DNA of 64,000 bases from Paeniglutamicibacter psychrophenolicus (GTDB lineage: Bacteria > Actinomycetota > Actinomycetes > Actinomycetales > Micrococcaceae), in contig NZ_JAGIOE010000001.1 in the NCBI RefSeq assembly GCF_017876575.1, positions 62,001 to 126,000 on the forward strand, in the 5' to 3' direction. Position 1 is the first letter of the stretch, and each line of letters begins with the position of its first letter. Under the pieces are notes generated by a model that was not told the origin of the DNA, ran no database searches, and saw nothing but the letters and a program-made list of their open reading frames with translations. Positions 17,793 to 26,814 of this stretch are shown one piece after another. The translations under genes and the position numbers were made by a program.

Positions 17793-19508
17793 TCAGGCCG
17801 CCGGCCCGTCCAGGTCCCATTCCCGGTAGCCGGAGCACCATGCGGCATCGGAGCCGACGATCACCACGCCGCGGTAGGACTGCAGCATGGCCTCCAGCTC
17901 GCGCCGGGCAGCGGCGTCGAGGTGGGAGTCGATCTCGTTGAGCAGCAGCAGCTCCGGGGAGCCGAGCATCGCGCGGGCGACCATGAGCCCGGCGCGTTGG
18001 GCGGCATCCAGCGGCATCCCGCCGCGGCGCAAAAGCGTGGTTTCCCCGTGTTCCAGCGAAGCTGCGTCGAGCCCCAGCCGCGCGGCCAGCGCCAGCGCCT
18101 TGGCGGGGCTTGCCTCGGGCCGGCGGTAGCGCAGGGCCCGAAGGACGGTTCCGCGCTCGGGCACCATGGAGGCGAAGGCCGCGCCGATGAGCCGGCGGCG
18201 TTTCTTCTCCGCAACGGCCGCGGGCACCACCCCTGCCACCACGTAGCCGGCACCCCGTCCTGCTGCATCTTCCCCCAGGTCCCCGAGGATCGGGCCTCCG
18301 GCGGTGCGTGCCGTGGCGAGCATGCCGAACAGTTCCCCGCGGGCCCGCGCGTCAGCACCAACCATCCGGATCCGGTCCCCGGGCTTGGCGTCCAGCTCCG
18401 GGACGGGCCTGCCGTCGAGTTCCACCCCGCGCAGCCACACCCCGGAGATTCGCGAGGCCTGGATCTCGGCGGCGGCCCGAGTCGCTCCCGGGCGCAGCCG
18501 GGGGTCGGCCGACAGCGTGCCTTCTTCTGCCAGCAGCGGGGCAATGATCCGGGAGGCAGCCCGGTAGTTCTGCCGGTACTCCACGATGCGCCCCCATTCG
18601 CCCACCGGGGCAGCGCACAGCCCCAGCAGCGTCAGGGCCGTGGCGATGTGCCCGGGGCCCAGGGCCGCGGTCCGCGAGACCAGCACCACCACGGCGGTGG
18701 CCAGCAGCGGCATGCCCAGTGAACAGGCGCGAAGCACCGCGGCCAGCCGGGCCCGTGCCACCGCGGCGTCCACGACCCTGTTGCCGCTGGCTTCCACCCG
18801 TGACAGCTCGCGGGACACGCCGCCGGCGGCGACCACGGCGGAGGACGCGGCGACGGTGTCGGCGATGCGCGCGGCCAGGTTTCCGCGGTGCCGGCGCAGG
18901 GTCCGGGCCCGCTCGTAGGCGGGGCGGGCCAGGAGCAGCAGGACGCCGGCCAGCACCAGCACTGGAACCCCCAGGGCCAGGGCCAGGGCCGGGTGGAGGG
19001 CGAAGAGCCCGGCCATGGAGATGAGCACCAGCGGGATGCCGGCCAGCAGCGGGGCGATGCCCTGGGCTACCCAGTTGCGCACCGAGGAGAGGTCGTTGCT
19101 GGCCCGCGCCACGGTGATGCCCACCGAGGGCACCTTGGGGGCCAGCAGGGAGTGGGAGATCAGCGACAGGCGCAGCTGCGCCACGTAGTGCTGCCCCAGC
19201 TTTTCGGCAAGCACGCGTTCGGAGTAGCGGCCGGCGCCCAGCAGCAGGATCAGTGCCCCGATGCCCGTGGCCAGCGGCAGCACCGCTGCCCCGGTCACCA
19301 GTGCGCCGACCAGCAGTGCGATGGCCACCCCGAGGGCTCCGCAGCCGGTGGCCAGGGCCAGCAGCGCAAGGAACAGCCCGCGGCGCTTGCCGGTGACCAG
19401 CTTCGGCAGGCGCGGGGCCGGTCCCCGGTCCGCGGGGGCCGGAACGATGCCCAGCGGCGCCGTGGCCGGGGCCCGGCGGTCCTCCATCAGTGCGTCGTGG
19501 CCGCTCAC
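17793..19508 (-). CDS. ABC transporter-like protein with degenerate nucleotide-binding domain
   Basis: A 571-aa fused ABC half-transporter. Residues ~40-330 form a six-helix exporter-type membrane domain (RRGLFLALLALATG, AGIPLVLISMAGLFALHP, MPLLATAVVVLVSR). The NBD is badly eroded: the Walker A position reads VGADARARGELFG without GK(S/T), the signature region reads RGGMPLDAAQRAGLMVARAML, and Walker B reads ELLLLNEID with Asn for Asp. Hydrolysis by this domain is unlikely. GTG 19508 overlaps the upstream P-loop gene by 4 bp (GTGA) and is chosen for coupling; ATG 19487 is the alternative. CydC-like exporters have the nearest topology. Confidence 0.7.
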   Translation of the reverse strand: MSGHDALMEDRRAPATAPLGIVPAPADRGPAPRLPKLVTGKRRGLFLALLALATGCGALGVAIALLVGALVTGAAVLPLATGIGALILLLGAGRYSERVLAEKLGQHYVAQLRLSLISHSLLAPKVPSVGITVARASNDLSSVRNWVAQGIAPLLAGIPLVLISMAGLFALHPALALALGVPVLVLAGVLLLLARPAYERARTLRRHRGNLAARIADTVAASSAVVAAGGVSRELSRVEASGNRVVDAAVARARLAAVLRACSLGMPLLATAVVVLVSRTAALGPGHIATALTLLGLCAAPVGEWGRIVEYRQNYRAASRIIAPLLAEEGTLSADPRLRPGATRAAAEIQASRISGVWLRGVELDGRPVPELDAKPGDRIRMVGADARARGELFGMLATARTAGGPILGDLGEDAAGRGAGYVVAGVVPAAVAEKKRRRLIGAAFASMVPERGTVLRALRYRRPEASPAKALALAARLGLDAASLEHGETTLLRRGGMPLDAAQRAGLMVARAMLGSPELLLLNEIDSHLDAAARRELEAMLQSYRGVVIVGSDAAWCSGYREWDLDGPAA

Positions 19509-20659
19509 AGCGAGTCGGCGCGCACCGGGACCAGGGCGGTGGCGACCTCGGGGTTGCACAGGGAGTAGGTGTCGATGACCGGGACCTCAAGCTGGGCCGC
19601 GGCTTCCGCGGTGGCCAGCGGGGAGGCGGTGAGCAGGCCGGAGACAGCGGCAACCGGCACCCCGGCATCCTGCAGCACGTCCAGCCCGGCACGGGCACCC
19701 AATGCGTCCTGGGCGGAGAACACCACGGTGTCCACGCAGGCGGCGAAGAGCGGGTCGCGCAGCAGCCTGGAGGTCTCGCCCTGGTACAGGCCGTCGGCGA
19801 TCTCGATGACGACCACGTCGGCGCCGGAGGCGGCCTGCTCGTCGATCATCGCGGCCAGCAGGTCGCGGACCTGCTCGTAGGCGAGCTTGAAGGTGGTGGG
19901 GTAGCCGAAGTCGGTGAAGTCGCAGACCGGGAACGCGCCGGCGTCGATGAACAGGTTCGGGTCGTTGCCGGCCCCGGTGCCGGTGGCCTTGCCCGCCGCC
20001 ACGTGCAGCCCGGCGTTGGCCAGCCCGTTGACCAGGCAGCCCAGCGTGGTGGACTTGCCCGAGTTCATCGAGGTGCCCAGCACCGCAATGACCGGAGGGC
20101 GCGGGGCGCCCACGGCGCGGACCACGGCCAGCGACGGGGTGCCGACCTGCAGCGGGGCGAAGTCGCGCAGGTTCACCACGCCGTCCTTGGTGGCGAGCAG
20201 GCCTACCGGTTCGATCGCGGTGGCCGCGTCGATCGAGGCGTGCATTTCGGTGACGTATCCGGCCAGCCCGCCGCCTGCCACCAGGTGGCAGGGCTCCAGG
20301 GTCTCGGGCACGTGGGCCAGGAACTGGTCCGGGGCGTAGCGGTTGCCGTAGGCGACCATGATCTCCTGGCCGACGAACATCAGCTGGCGCCGGGAGACCG
20401 GGGATTCGAGGCGGGTGTGCTTGCCGATTTCGGCGACACGGGCGATGACCACGTCCCCGGGCTGCGGGTGCACATCCGCACCGGCGATCAGGTGGAAGTC
20501 CTCGGGTCGCTTGGAGAACTCGGTGGCCACGAAGCGGGTCGTGTAGGCGGCACGGATCTCCAGCGCCCGCCGGGCCCCGAGCTGCAGGTGGCGCAATTGG
20601 CCTTCGTCGGCCGGGGCTGCATCGATGGTGCGGGTTTCAAGGCTGGGGCTGATGCTCAT
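19505..20659 (-). CDS. P-loop NTPase of unknown function (DUF1611/CobQ-like domain)
   Basis: This 384-aa soluble protein has a conserved N-terminal half (HLQLGARRALEIRAAYTTRFVATEF, HTRLESPVSRRQLMFVGQEIMVAYGNRYAPDQF). In the C-terminal half is an intact Walker A, PVIAVLGTSMNSGKSTTLG (about residue 200), followed by DVVVIEIADGLYQGET at the Walker B/switch position. The fold resembles DUF1611 and CobQ/MobB-type P-loop enzymes, but I do not recognise the specific family. ATG 20659 has AAAGGA 8 nt upstream. It is coupled to an ABC protein that has lost its own Walker A, which suggests functional pairing. Confidence 0.6.
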   Translation of the reverse strand: MSISPSLETRTIDAAPADEGQLRHLQLGARRALEIRAAYTTRFVATEFSKRPEDFHLIAGADVHPQPGDVVIARVAEIGKHTRLESPVSRRQLMFVGQEIMVAYGNRYAPDQFLAHVPETLEPCHLVAGGGLAGYVTEMHASIDAATAIEPVGLLATKDGVVNLRDFAPLQVGTPSLAVVRAVGAPRPPVIAVLGTSMNSGKSTTLGCLVNGLANAGLHVAAGKATGTGAGNDPNLFIDAGAFPVCDFTDFGYPTTFKLAYEQVRDLLAAMIDEQAASGADVVVIEIADGLYQGETSRLLRDPLFAACVDTVVFSAQDALGARAGLDVLQDAGVPVAAVSGLLTASPLATAEAAAQLEVPVIDTYSLCNPEVATALVPVRADSL

Positions 20660-20896
20660 GGGGACAATCCTTTTCAATGCCGGGAATCAGGTGCCGCGCT
20701 GCCGCGGCCGCAAGCCTTGGGTGCTTGCGTTGTTCCAAGTCAAAGGCCTCAAAGTTAGCAAAGGATGAACATTCCATGAGGGCGTTCTCATAATCGGTCC
20801 ATCCGCTCTCATGTTCGCGGTGGAACGGTGCGGAAACCCGGGGTTTGGACCCTCCCCAAACTCTCATCGAAGTATTTATGGCACCTGCGCGGTGCC

Positions 20897-21418
20897 TCAG
20901 CGCGGGACCACGAATTCGGTGACCCTCATGTCCCTTCCGTCGATTTCCGCCCACGACTTCTCGGTCTGCAGCACGGCGAGTCCCAGCGTCGGGTAGTTCA
21001 TGGCCAGCTCGTAGACCGCTTCCTCGTCCGAGTCTGCCGAGGCCAGGCGCATGGCCAGTTCCTGCAGCACCGGCTGGTGCCCAATGACCAGCAGCGTGGT
21101 GACGGTGTCGGGTGTTTCGTTGATGATGGCGCACAACCTGGTGCTCGAGGCGCCGTAGATGCGCGAGTCCATGTAGGGCGTGGGGGCCTTTTCGCCCAGC
21201 TCGCTGATGACCCACGCGCAGGTGGCGCGGGTCCGCTGGGCATCGGAGAGCACGATGTAGTCGGGGACCACGTCGTGCTCGCGCAGCCAGGCACCGGCGG
21301 CGGGCGCCTCGCGGTTGCCGCGGGCGGCCAGCGGCCGGTCATGGTCGGACACACCCAGCGGGTAGTCACTCTTGGCATGGCGCAGCAACACGAGTCGCTT
21401 CAGGTGGTGGTCACTCAT
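20897..21418 (-). CDS. SixA-like histidine phosphatase
   Basis: The 173-aa protein belongs to the histidine-phosphatase superfamily. The catalytic RHAKSDYP lies at residues 13-20, DRPLAARGNREA follows, SDAQRTRATC comes mid-protein and the second catalytic His is in VIGHQPVLQ. RHAKSD rather than RHG is characteristic of SixA phosphohistidine phosphatases, which dephosphorylate HPt or PTS histidines. No HPt partner is adjacent. It is monocistronic, with a 237-bp gap to the P-loop gene that shows no additional convincing gene. Confidence 0.85.
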   Translation of the reverse strand: MSDHHLKRLVLLRHAKSDYPLGVSDHDRPLAARGNREAPAAGAWLREHDVVPDYIVLSDAQRTRATCAWVISELGEKAPTPYMDSRIYGASSTRLCAIINETPDTVTTLLVIGHQPVLQELAMRLASADSDEEAVYELAMNYPTLGLAVLQTEKSWAEIDGRDMRVTEFVVPR

Positions 21419-21976
21419 GTTCCCAAGCTTAAGCCGCTTTGGTCATTGCAGCACCCCGCGCTGCGCGCCGCCGGCCCCGGGTGGATCGTGAAAGCGTGGA
21501 ATATCAAACATCAAGTCTTGGGTTGTCTCCGCAGCGGCCTGCATTTGCCAGGTTTAGTCCGGTTGGTGCTTGGCCAGGTGTGGTCGCGGTGGGTTTTGTG
21601 CGTTCCCGATCCAGCAGCGAGAGGAACCACAGCGGATCAGGGGCGATGTCACCGCCGTCTCTGCTGCCCAGGATGGTGATTGCGCAGTCGAGACAGCCCG
21701 TGTTCCAGGGAACGATGGTAGCAACGGGAAAATTCAGCCCGCTAGCGCTGGTGTTCGAGGACCTATAGCGGATCCCTGAATCGATTCCGGGTTCCAGCGG
21801 AGGAGTGACGCGGGCCAACCTGTACTGGTGGATCTCGTACAGGTTGGCCCTCGACTTCGACAGGACCCGGGGCGAGGAGCCCGGGAGCTCGGCAACCAAG
21901 CCTTCGTATGGTTTATCCGGCCATATCCGTATCCGGTCAGGGCCGGCGGACGATTCGGCACGTCGCGCGGCTACGC
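21419..21976. other. Gene-poor stretch with 14-bp inverted repeat (left edge of putative island)
   Basis: No frame here has recognisable motifs or a good ribosome site. It contains a perfect inverted repeat, GGGCCAACCTGTAC (21812-21825) / GTACAGGTTGGCCC (21837-21850), with an 11-nt loop and no T-run on either side. The stretch separates the SixA gene from the substrate-binding lipoprotein, where the catabolic region starts. It could be a degraded gene or element boundary. Confidence 0.4.
21812..21850. repeat. 14-bp perfect inverted repeat
   Basis: Arms 21812-21825 and 21837-21850 are exact reverse complements with an 11-nt loop. They could form a hairpin terminating the SBP gene (which ends at 21977 on the minus strand), but no T-run follows. 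No nearby partner copy was seen. Confidence 0.6.
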
Positions 21977-23092
21977 CTATGCCCGCGCAAATTCGGGTAC
22001 CAGCGATTCATACACGATGTCACCCTTCTGGACGCTGCCAAAACGCTCGGCAAGTATTGCCATGTGTTCAACGGTTTCCTTCTTGGCCTTGAACATCGGC
22101 TGAATCCTCGGGGCAATGGCCGTGGCGTAGTGCTCGATGTATGCCGCAGCGATTTCAGGTGCCTTGCCACCGAGTCCGGTGGTGTTCAGCAGGTCGGCTG
22201 CAGCCTTTTGGTTATCGATGATCCACTTATTGGCGTCTTCCTGGCACGCCAGCCAGTTCTGGACGAGCTCCGGCTGCTGCAACGCCATTTCCTCGCGGAC
22301 ACCGATCGCAAGTACCGCCTGGTTGCGCATAATATCGGGCACATTCTGCTCCGCGAAATCAATGATGATGCTCCCGCCGGCTTCCTGGGCAGCAAAGCGA
22401 GTCGAGGTCCACTGGACGGTGACGTAGGCATCGATGCGATTCTGCTGCAGGTTCGTGATCCCCTGGGCGGTGGTACCGACGCCCAGCACCGTCACGTCGC
22501 CGTATTTCATTCCGGCCGTCTCGAGGGCGAGCTTCAGCTGCAGGTCACTGCCCGAACCAACGCTCGTAACGCCGACTTTCTTTCCCTTCAGCGACTGCAT
22601 CTTGTCCTCAAAGCTCGCATCGGCACCCGGAGCCTTGAAATCCTTGCCGCCGACGATTCCGTAGGAAGTCTCCGCGGTGCGGAAACCGATGAGCACCGGA
22701 CGCTTACCCTTGGTGCTGTTCGCATGGGTCGCCATCAACAGCATCGAATCGGAGGCGTTCCCGTCGAGGGCGCCTGCCACCATCAGCTGGAACGATTGGA
22801 CGCCGCTTTGCGGGGTCAGGTGCTTGGGAGTGTCCAGGCCGTGCCTGCCATAGTCCTTGTTGGCCAGATTGACGGTATCAAGAAAATAGGAATCCCCGGG
22901 GAAAGATCCAACCGAGAATTTAGTGAGGCCCTTGGTGGCTTCGGCCCCTCCCCCGCAGGCCGCCAGCAACGGGACGGAGCCAAGCGCGGCAGCGCCAAGT
23001 CCGACATACCGTAACAGCGATCGGCGCGAGACTTCGTAGCCCAACATCCGCGGATCCCCAAAAGTCGTTCCGTTTTTCCTTGACTCAAACAT
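21977..23092 (-). CDS. ABC substrate-binding lipoprotein (NitT/TauT/SsuA type), solitary
   Basis: The 371-aa protein carries an N-terminal export signal with a twin-arginine SRRSLLRYVGLGAAALG and a lipobox LLAACGGG, so it is probably Tat-exported and lipid-anchored. The mature part is a type-2 periplasmic-binding fold of the SsuA/TauA/THI5 kind (LKGKKVGVTSVGSGSD, GITNLQQNRIDAYVTVQW). ATG 23092 has GAGGAG 5 nt upstream. No permease or ATPase gene is adjacent, so it either serves a distant transporter or is an orphan. Its position beside the Baeyer-Villiger cluster suggests uptake of a related substrate, which is inference only. Confidence 0.85.
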   Translation of the reverse strand: MFESRKNGTTFGDPRMLGYEVSRRSLLRYVGLGAAALGSVPLLAACGGGAEATKGLTKFSVGSFPGDSYFLDTVNLANKDYGRHGLDTPKHLTPQSGVQSFQLMVAGALDGNASDSMLLMATHANSTKGKRPVLIGFRTAETSYGIVGGKDFKAPGADASFEDKMQSLKGKKVGVTSVGSGSDLQLKLALETAGMKYGDVTVLGVGTTAQGITNLQQNRIDAYVTVQWTSTRFAAQEAGGSIIIDFAEQNVPDIMRNQAVLAIGVREEMALQQPELVQNWLACQEDANKWIIDNQKAAADLLNTTGLGGKAPEIAAAYIEHYATAIAPRIQPMFKAKKETVEHMAILAERFGSVQKGDIVYESLVPEFARA

Positions 23093-23270
23093 TCCTACTC
23101 CTCAGTGGTTGATTGGTACTTGGTGCTCTATTGGTGCGATGTGTAAAACCTTGGTTGCCCTCGGGCCCCTGCGTACCCCGCGACTGTTGACCCTGTGGCT
23201 GCTCCCACGGCAAGCCGTCGATGTGCAGCTGGCCAGCCAGCCAGAGGGCCCCGCGGCCCCCGGGGAAGGA

Positions 23271-24878
23271 CTATTTGATCAAGAATCCTTCATAGTCGCG
23301 GGCGGCAATGTCTTCACAGTGCGCCCGGTACGTTCCGACACCGCCGACGTAGGGCATGAACACCCGAGGCTTGCCCGGAACGTTTGCGCCCAGGTACCAG
23401 GAGTTGGCGCTTGGGAACAGGGTTTTTTCCGAAAGCTCGCGGACATGCTCAACCCATTCGTCCTCTGCGACGGTGTTGGCCTCGGAACTAGCGCATCCCC
23501 GCTCAGCCAGGTAAGACAAGTGCTCGGCGATCCACTCGACGTGCTGCTCAATGGAGGTGACCATGTTGCTCAGCACGCTGGGGCTGCCGGGTCCGGCAAT
23601 TGTGAACATGTTGGGGAAACCGGCAACCGCAAGGCCCAGGTAGGTGCGGGCTCCCGCGTCCCAGTGTTCACGCAATGAGGCGCCGCCGCGTCCACGGATA
23701 TCCATGCGGAGCATGGCTCCGGTCATGGCATCGAAACCGGTGGCCACGACGATCGTATCCAGCTCAAAGTGCTTGCCGGCCGTCTGGATTCCACGGGCCG
23801 TGATTTCCTGGATCGGGTCGCTCTTGACGTCTACAAGATCTACGTTGTCCCTGTTATAGGTCGCGTAGTAGTCGGTGTCGACGCAGATGCGTTTTGCGGT
23901 GATCGGGTGGTCCTGGGGCTTGAGGAGTTCCGCGATTTTCGGGTCATCCACCATTTCGTCGATCTTGCCCCGGACGAACGTGGCAAGTGCGTCGTTGGAT
24001 TCCTTGTTCCGGATGAGGTCATTGAAGCAGGAAGAGATCCTGAATCCACCCTTGGGCCAGTGGTGCTCAAAGATCCGCTGGCGCTCTTCCGCGCTGACCT
24101 CCATGGCCGACTGGTCGCGCCTTTGGTATGGAATGCCCATGGTCGTGTGTCGGGAGCGTTCACGCAGTGCCGGGTAATCGGCCTTGATTCCCTTGACCCA
24201 CTCCTGGTCAATCGGTCCGTTGAAGGCGGGAACCGAGAAGTTCGGGGTCCGCTGGAAGACCTGGAGGTTCTCGGCCTGCGAGGCAATCACCGGGATTGCC
24301 TGGATGCCCGAAGAACCGGTTCCGATAACCCCGACGCGCTGGCCGGTGAAGTCGACCTCTTCGTGAGGCCACATTCCCGTGTGCAACAAGTTGCCCTCGA
24401 ACGATTCAAGACCCGGGATATCCGGCATGCGGGCCGAGGACAGGCAACCGGTCGCCATGACGCAGTACCTAGCACGAGTCACCTGGCCGCCCTCCGGCCC
24501 GACGGTGGTCACCGTCCAGACATCGGAAACCTCGTCGAAAATCGCGGATACTGCCGTCGTTTCGAAGGAAATGTCCTTCCGGAGATCGAAGCGATCGGCC
24601 ACATGGTTAAGGTAGCGAAGCAGTTCAGGCTGCGCGGGGTAACGTTCGGTCCATTCCCATTCCTGTTCCAGGTCCGCATCAAAGGAGTATGAGTAGTAGG
24701 GGCTTTCAACATCGCAGCGGGCACCCGGGTACCGGTTCCAGTACCAGGTACCACCCACGCCGTCGCCCTTTTCGAGGGCCACGGCCTCCATGCCGATTCC
24801 CCGAAGCTTATGGAGCATGTATAGACCGGAGAATCCGGCGCCAACAACCAATACATCGACTTCATCTGGCAAACGCAC
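23271..24878 (-). CDS. Baeyer-Villiger monooxygenase (FAD, NADPH)
   Basis: The 535-aa class B flavoprotein has the N-terminal FAD site VVGAGFSGLYMLHKL, the BVMO fingerprint FxGxxxHxxxWP realised as FEGNLLHTGMWP (~residue 165), a second Rossmann GxGxxG as GVIGTGSSGIQAIP for NADPH, and the ATGFDAMTG motif near the C-terminal third. Size and motifs match cyclohexanone/phenylacetone-type enzymes that insert oxygen next to a ketone to give an ester or lactone. GTG 24878 is preferred (GTGAGG 6 nt upstream); GTG 24890 would overlap the esterase stop. It lies immediately downstream of the esterase expected to hydrolyse its product. Confidence 0.93.
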   Translation of the reverse strand: MRLPDEVDVLVVGAGFSGLYMLHKLRGIGMEAVALEKGDGVGGTWYWNRYPGARCDVESPYYSYSFDADLEQEWEWTERYPAQPELLRYLNHVADRFDLRKDISFETTAVSAIFDEVSDVWTVTTVGPEGGQVTRARYCVMATGCLSSARMPDIPGLESFEGNLLHTGMWPHEEVDFTGQRVGVIGTGSSGIQAIPVIASQAENLQVFQRTPNFSVPAFNGPIDQEWVKGIKADYPALRERSRHTTMGIPYQRRDQSAMEVSAEERQRIFEHHWPKGGFRISSCFNDLIRNKESNDALATFVRGKIDEMVDDPKIAELLKPQDHPITAKRICVDTDYYATYNRDNVDLVDVKSDPIQEITARGIQTAGKHFELDTIVVATGFDAMTGAMLRMDIRGRGGASLREHWDAGARTYLGLAVAGFPNMFTIAGPGSPSVLSNMVTSIEQHVEWIAEHLSYLAERGCASSEANTVAEDEWVEHVRELSEKTLFPSANSWYLGANVPGKPRVFMPYVGGVGTYRAHCEDIAARDYEGFLIK

Positions 24879-24879
24879 G

Positions 24880-25824
24880 TTAGGCCTCACTTTCTACTTT
24901 TTCGTTTTCGCTGATGCGACTCGCAATCAGTTCTGTCACTTCTAAACTTGCTGGCAGTATTCCCACCATTTGAATAAACCCATGCATTTGTCCCTGCCAC
25001 CGGTGCAACTCGACGTCGACACCGGCTGCTGACAGCGCACGCGCGTAGTGCTCTCCCTCATCACGAAGCACGTCATGCTCCGCGGTAATGATTAGTGCCG
25101 GGGGAAGCCCGGAAAGATCTTCGCGTTTGAGCGGTGAAGCCTCCGGGTGGCTCCGCCCGAAAGGATCTTGCAGGTAGTGCCCCCAGAAGTACTCCATGGC
25201 TTCCACCGGAAGCAGCGTCTGGTTCTCCGGCGCAAGGTAGCTCGGCCGAGTCAGATCGTGGTCCACCACCGGATAGATCAGGATCTGGCCGGCGAGCTTG
25301 CCCACCCCGGTGTCCCGGGAACGGTGCGCCACGACGGCTGCCAGGTTTCCACCCGCGCTGTCGCCAGCAACATACATGGCTGCCTCGGGTGCGGCCACGA
25401 CTTCACGGTTTTCAACCATCCATTCAAAAGCCGCCCACGAATCGTCGACAGGTACCGGGAAGGGGTGTTCCGGAGCCTTTCTGTATTCGGCCATGACGAT
25501 CGTGGCACCCGAGCTTTTGGCCAGGTTACGTGCCATCGAATCGTGCGAGTCGAGACCCCCGAGAACCCAACCGCCGCCGTGAAGGTACAGCACCACGGAC
25601 CTCGGAGTCAGGCTCGGCTTGTGGATGCGCATCCGGATCTCCGCATCCGGCGCCACAGAAAGAAGGAGGTCACGCGTCTCTTCAAGCTCGGGACCGGGCG
25701 CTGCCAACGCACCTCGGGCGGAAGTCTGACGCCTCGCTTCGACCGGGCTAAGCGAGTGGAACGGAACCGCTTCCGAATTTTGTGCTGCGCGCAAAAGTGC
25801 GGTTGTCGCTTCATCGAGGGCCAT
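24880..25824 (-). CDS. HSL-family carboxylesterase (alpha/beta hydrolase)
   Basis: The 314-aa hormone-sensitive-lipase-type esterase has the oxyanion motif LYLHGGGWVLGG, nucleophile AGDSAGGNLAA, Asp in ITAEHDVLRDEG, and His in GQMHGFIQM. ATG 25824 has GAAGGA 7 nt upstream. It is followed after 1 nt by the Baeyer-Villiger monooxygenase, making an ester-forming and ester-cleaving pair. Its promoter faces the GntR gene, and the GAATGCA-N3-TGCATTC operator lies 74 bp upstream of the start. The likely role is hydrolysis of the ester or lactone produced from a ketone. Confidence 0.92.
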   Translation of the reverse strand: MALDEATTALLRAAQNSEAVPFHSLSPVEARRQTSARGALAAPGPELEETRDLLLSVAPDAEIRMRIHKPSLTPRSVVLYLHGGGWVLGGLDSHDSMARNLAKSSGATIVMAEYRKAPEHPFPVPVDDSWAAFEWMVENREVVAAPEAAMYVAGDSAGGNLAAVVAHRSRDTGVGKLAGQILIYPVVDHDLTRPSYLAPENQTLLPVEAMEYFWGHYLQDPFGRSHPEASPLKREDLSGLPPALIITAEHDVLRDEGEHYARALSAAGVDVELHRWQGQMHGFIQMVGILPASLEVTELIASRISENEKVESEA

Positions 25825-25897
25825 GGAGAAGTCCTTCAAGTTCAGTGAGTGGATGGGGTGCAGCTCGATTCAAAGTGAACCTTGTCACAACAGCCTA

Positions 25898-25914
25898 GAA
25901 TGCATGATGCATTC
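25898..25914. promoter_or_regulatory. GntR operator copy 1 (GAATGCA-TGA-TGCATTC)
   Basis: A perfect palindrome, extending to 9-bp arms at 25897-25915. It lies in the divergent region between the esterase and gntR genes. The same 7-3-7 motif recurs before the aldehyde dehydrogenase at 27886, which marks both as sites for one regulator, most simply the adjacent GntR protein. Confidence 0.8.
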
Positions 25915-26026
25915 TTTTCTAGTGCTTTGAGGAAAAACTTGTTTCCTTGCCAGCTCTGTCCGAAATCCGGAATAAGCTTTATGATGATCGGCTCCACCCG
26001 CACCCCCGACTCAGGAGAAGGCACCC

Positions 26027-26701
26027 ATGACAACCGGGCCAAACAACTTCGTCGCACCAGCGACTCTCGGCGAAGCCGTTGCCGCGCAGCTCAGGAGTGA
26101 GATCGCCACGGGTACGCTCCCTCCGGGAGCACCCGTGAGGGATGCGGAAATTGCCGCGAGGCTGGGCGTCAGCATCACCCCGGTTCGAGAATCAATTGCG
26201 GTTCTCATCTCAGAAGGACTGATCGACGTCCTGCCCAACAAGCGCCGGCAGGTCACAACCCTCACCCAGCGCCAGGCGGAAGAACTCATGGATGCGTTGG
26301 GCGCACTTCTCACAATCGGGCTATACAGGATTGACGGAAAAACCCAAGACATCGAGCCCTTGCGAAAAATCATGCTGAAAATTGGCGAGGGCATTGCGCA
26401 TCCCGAGACACGCCCACCCGAGGGTGGTCCTGTCACGCAAATGGTCAACGAGATATTCGCACTCGCCGGCAATTCGGAACTGCGAGCACTGTCCCAGGGT
26501 CTCGTGATCCGCAGTAGCGCCAGGATCTCCCTTTACCCGTACAAACACCTTGCACCCCTCTGGAATGCCGCATTTACGGAAATAGCTGAATTGCTTCCCG
26601 ACACCAAGGCGGCCGCCGTCAAGGTCTCCGAATTCTTTGAGCTGCTGGTGGCCACAATGTCCACCGAGCGGACTCCGGATCAGGTGGTCACGTTGGCCTA
26701 G
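26027..26701 (+). CDS. GntR-family (FCD/FadR-type) regulator of the ketone cluster
   Basis: The 224-aa protein has an N-terminal GntR winged helix (LGEAVAAQLRSEIATGTLPPGAPVRDAEIAARLGVSITPVRESIAVLISEGLI) and a short helical FCD-like effector domain. AGGAG lies about 10 nt before ATG 26027. It is divergent from the esterase-BVMO operon and upstream of the alcohol dehydrogenase; two identical operator motifs flank this unit. It probably represses the catabolic genes until a pathway intermediate binds. Confidence 0.88.
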   Translation: MTTGPNNFVAPATLGEAVAAQLRSEIATGTLPPGAPVRDAEIAARLGVSITPVRESIAVLISEGLIDVLPNKRRQVTTLTQRQAEELMDALGALLTIGLYRIDGKTQDIEPLRKIMLKIGEGIAHPETRPPEGGPVTQMVNEIFALAGNSELRALSQGLVIRSSARISLYPYKHLAPLWNAAFTEIAELLPDTKAAAVKVSEFFELLVATMSTERTPDQVVTLA

Positions 26702-26814
26702 CGCCACATCCTCCGAAAGATCCTCGGCAAAATTGTCGCTCTAGACAGAACCGTGAAATTCATGTCATGGTTTTGAGCGTGGCAGAAGTCACGCCAATAC
26801 CCCGAGGAGTTCCA

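Noticed and set aside
20637-20778. Short minus-strand frame (ATG 20778) overlapping the P-loop gene start
   Set aside because: About 46 residues with mixed composition, running into the P-loop gene out of frame and lacking a ribosome site. Not enough to call.
21504-21899. A 131-codon minus-strand frame in the gene-poor zone
   Set aside because: No recognisable motif or ribosome site, and it runs through the 14-bp inverted repeat; treated as non-coding.
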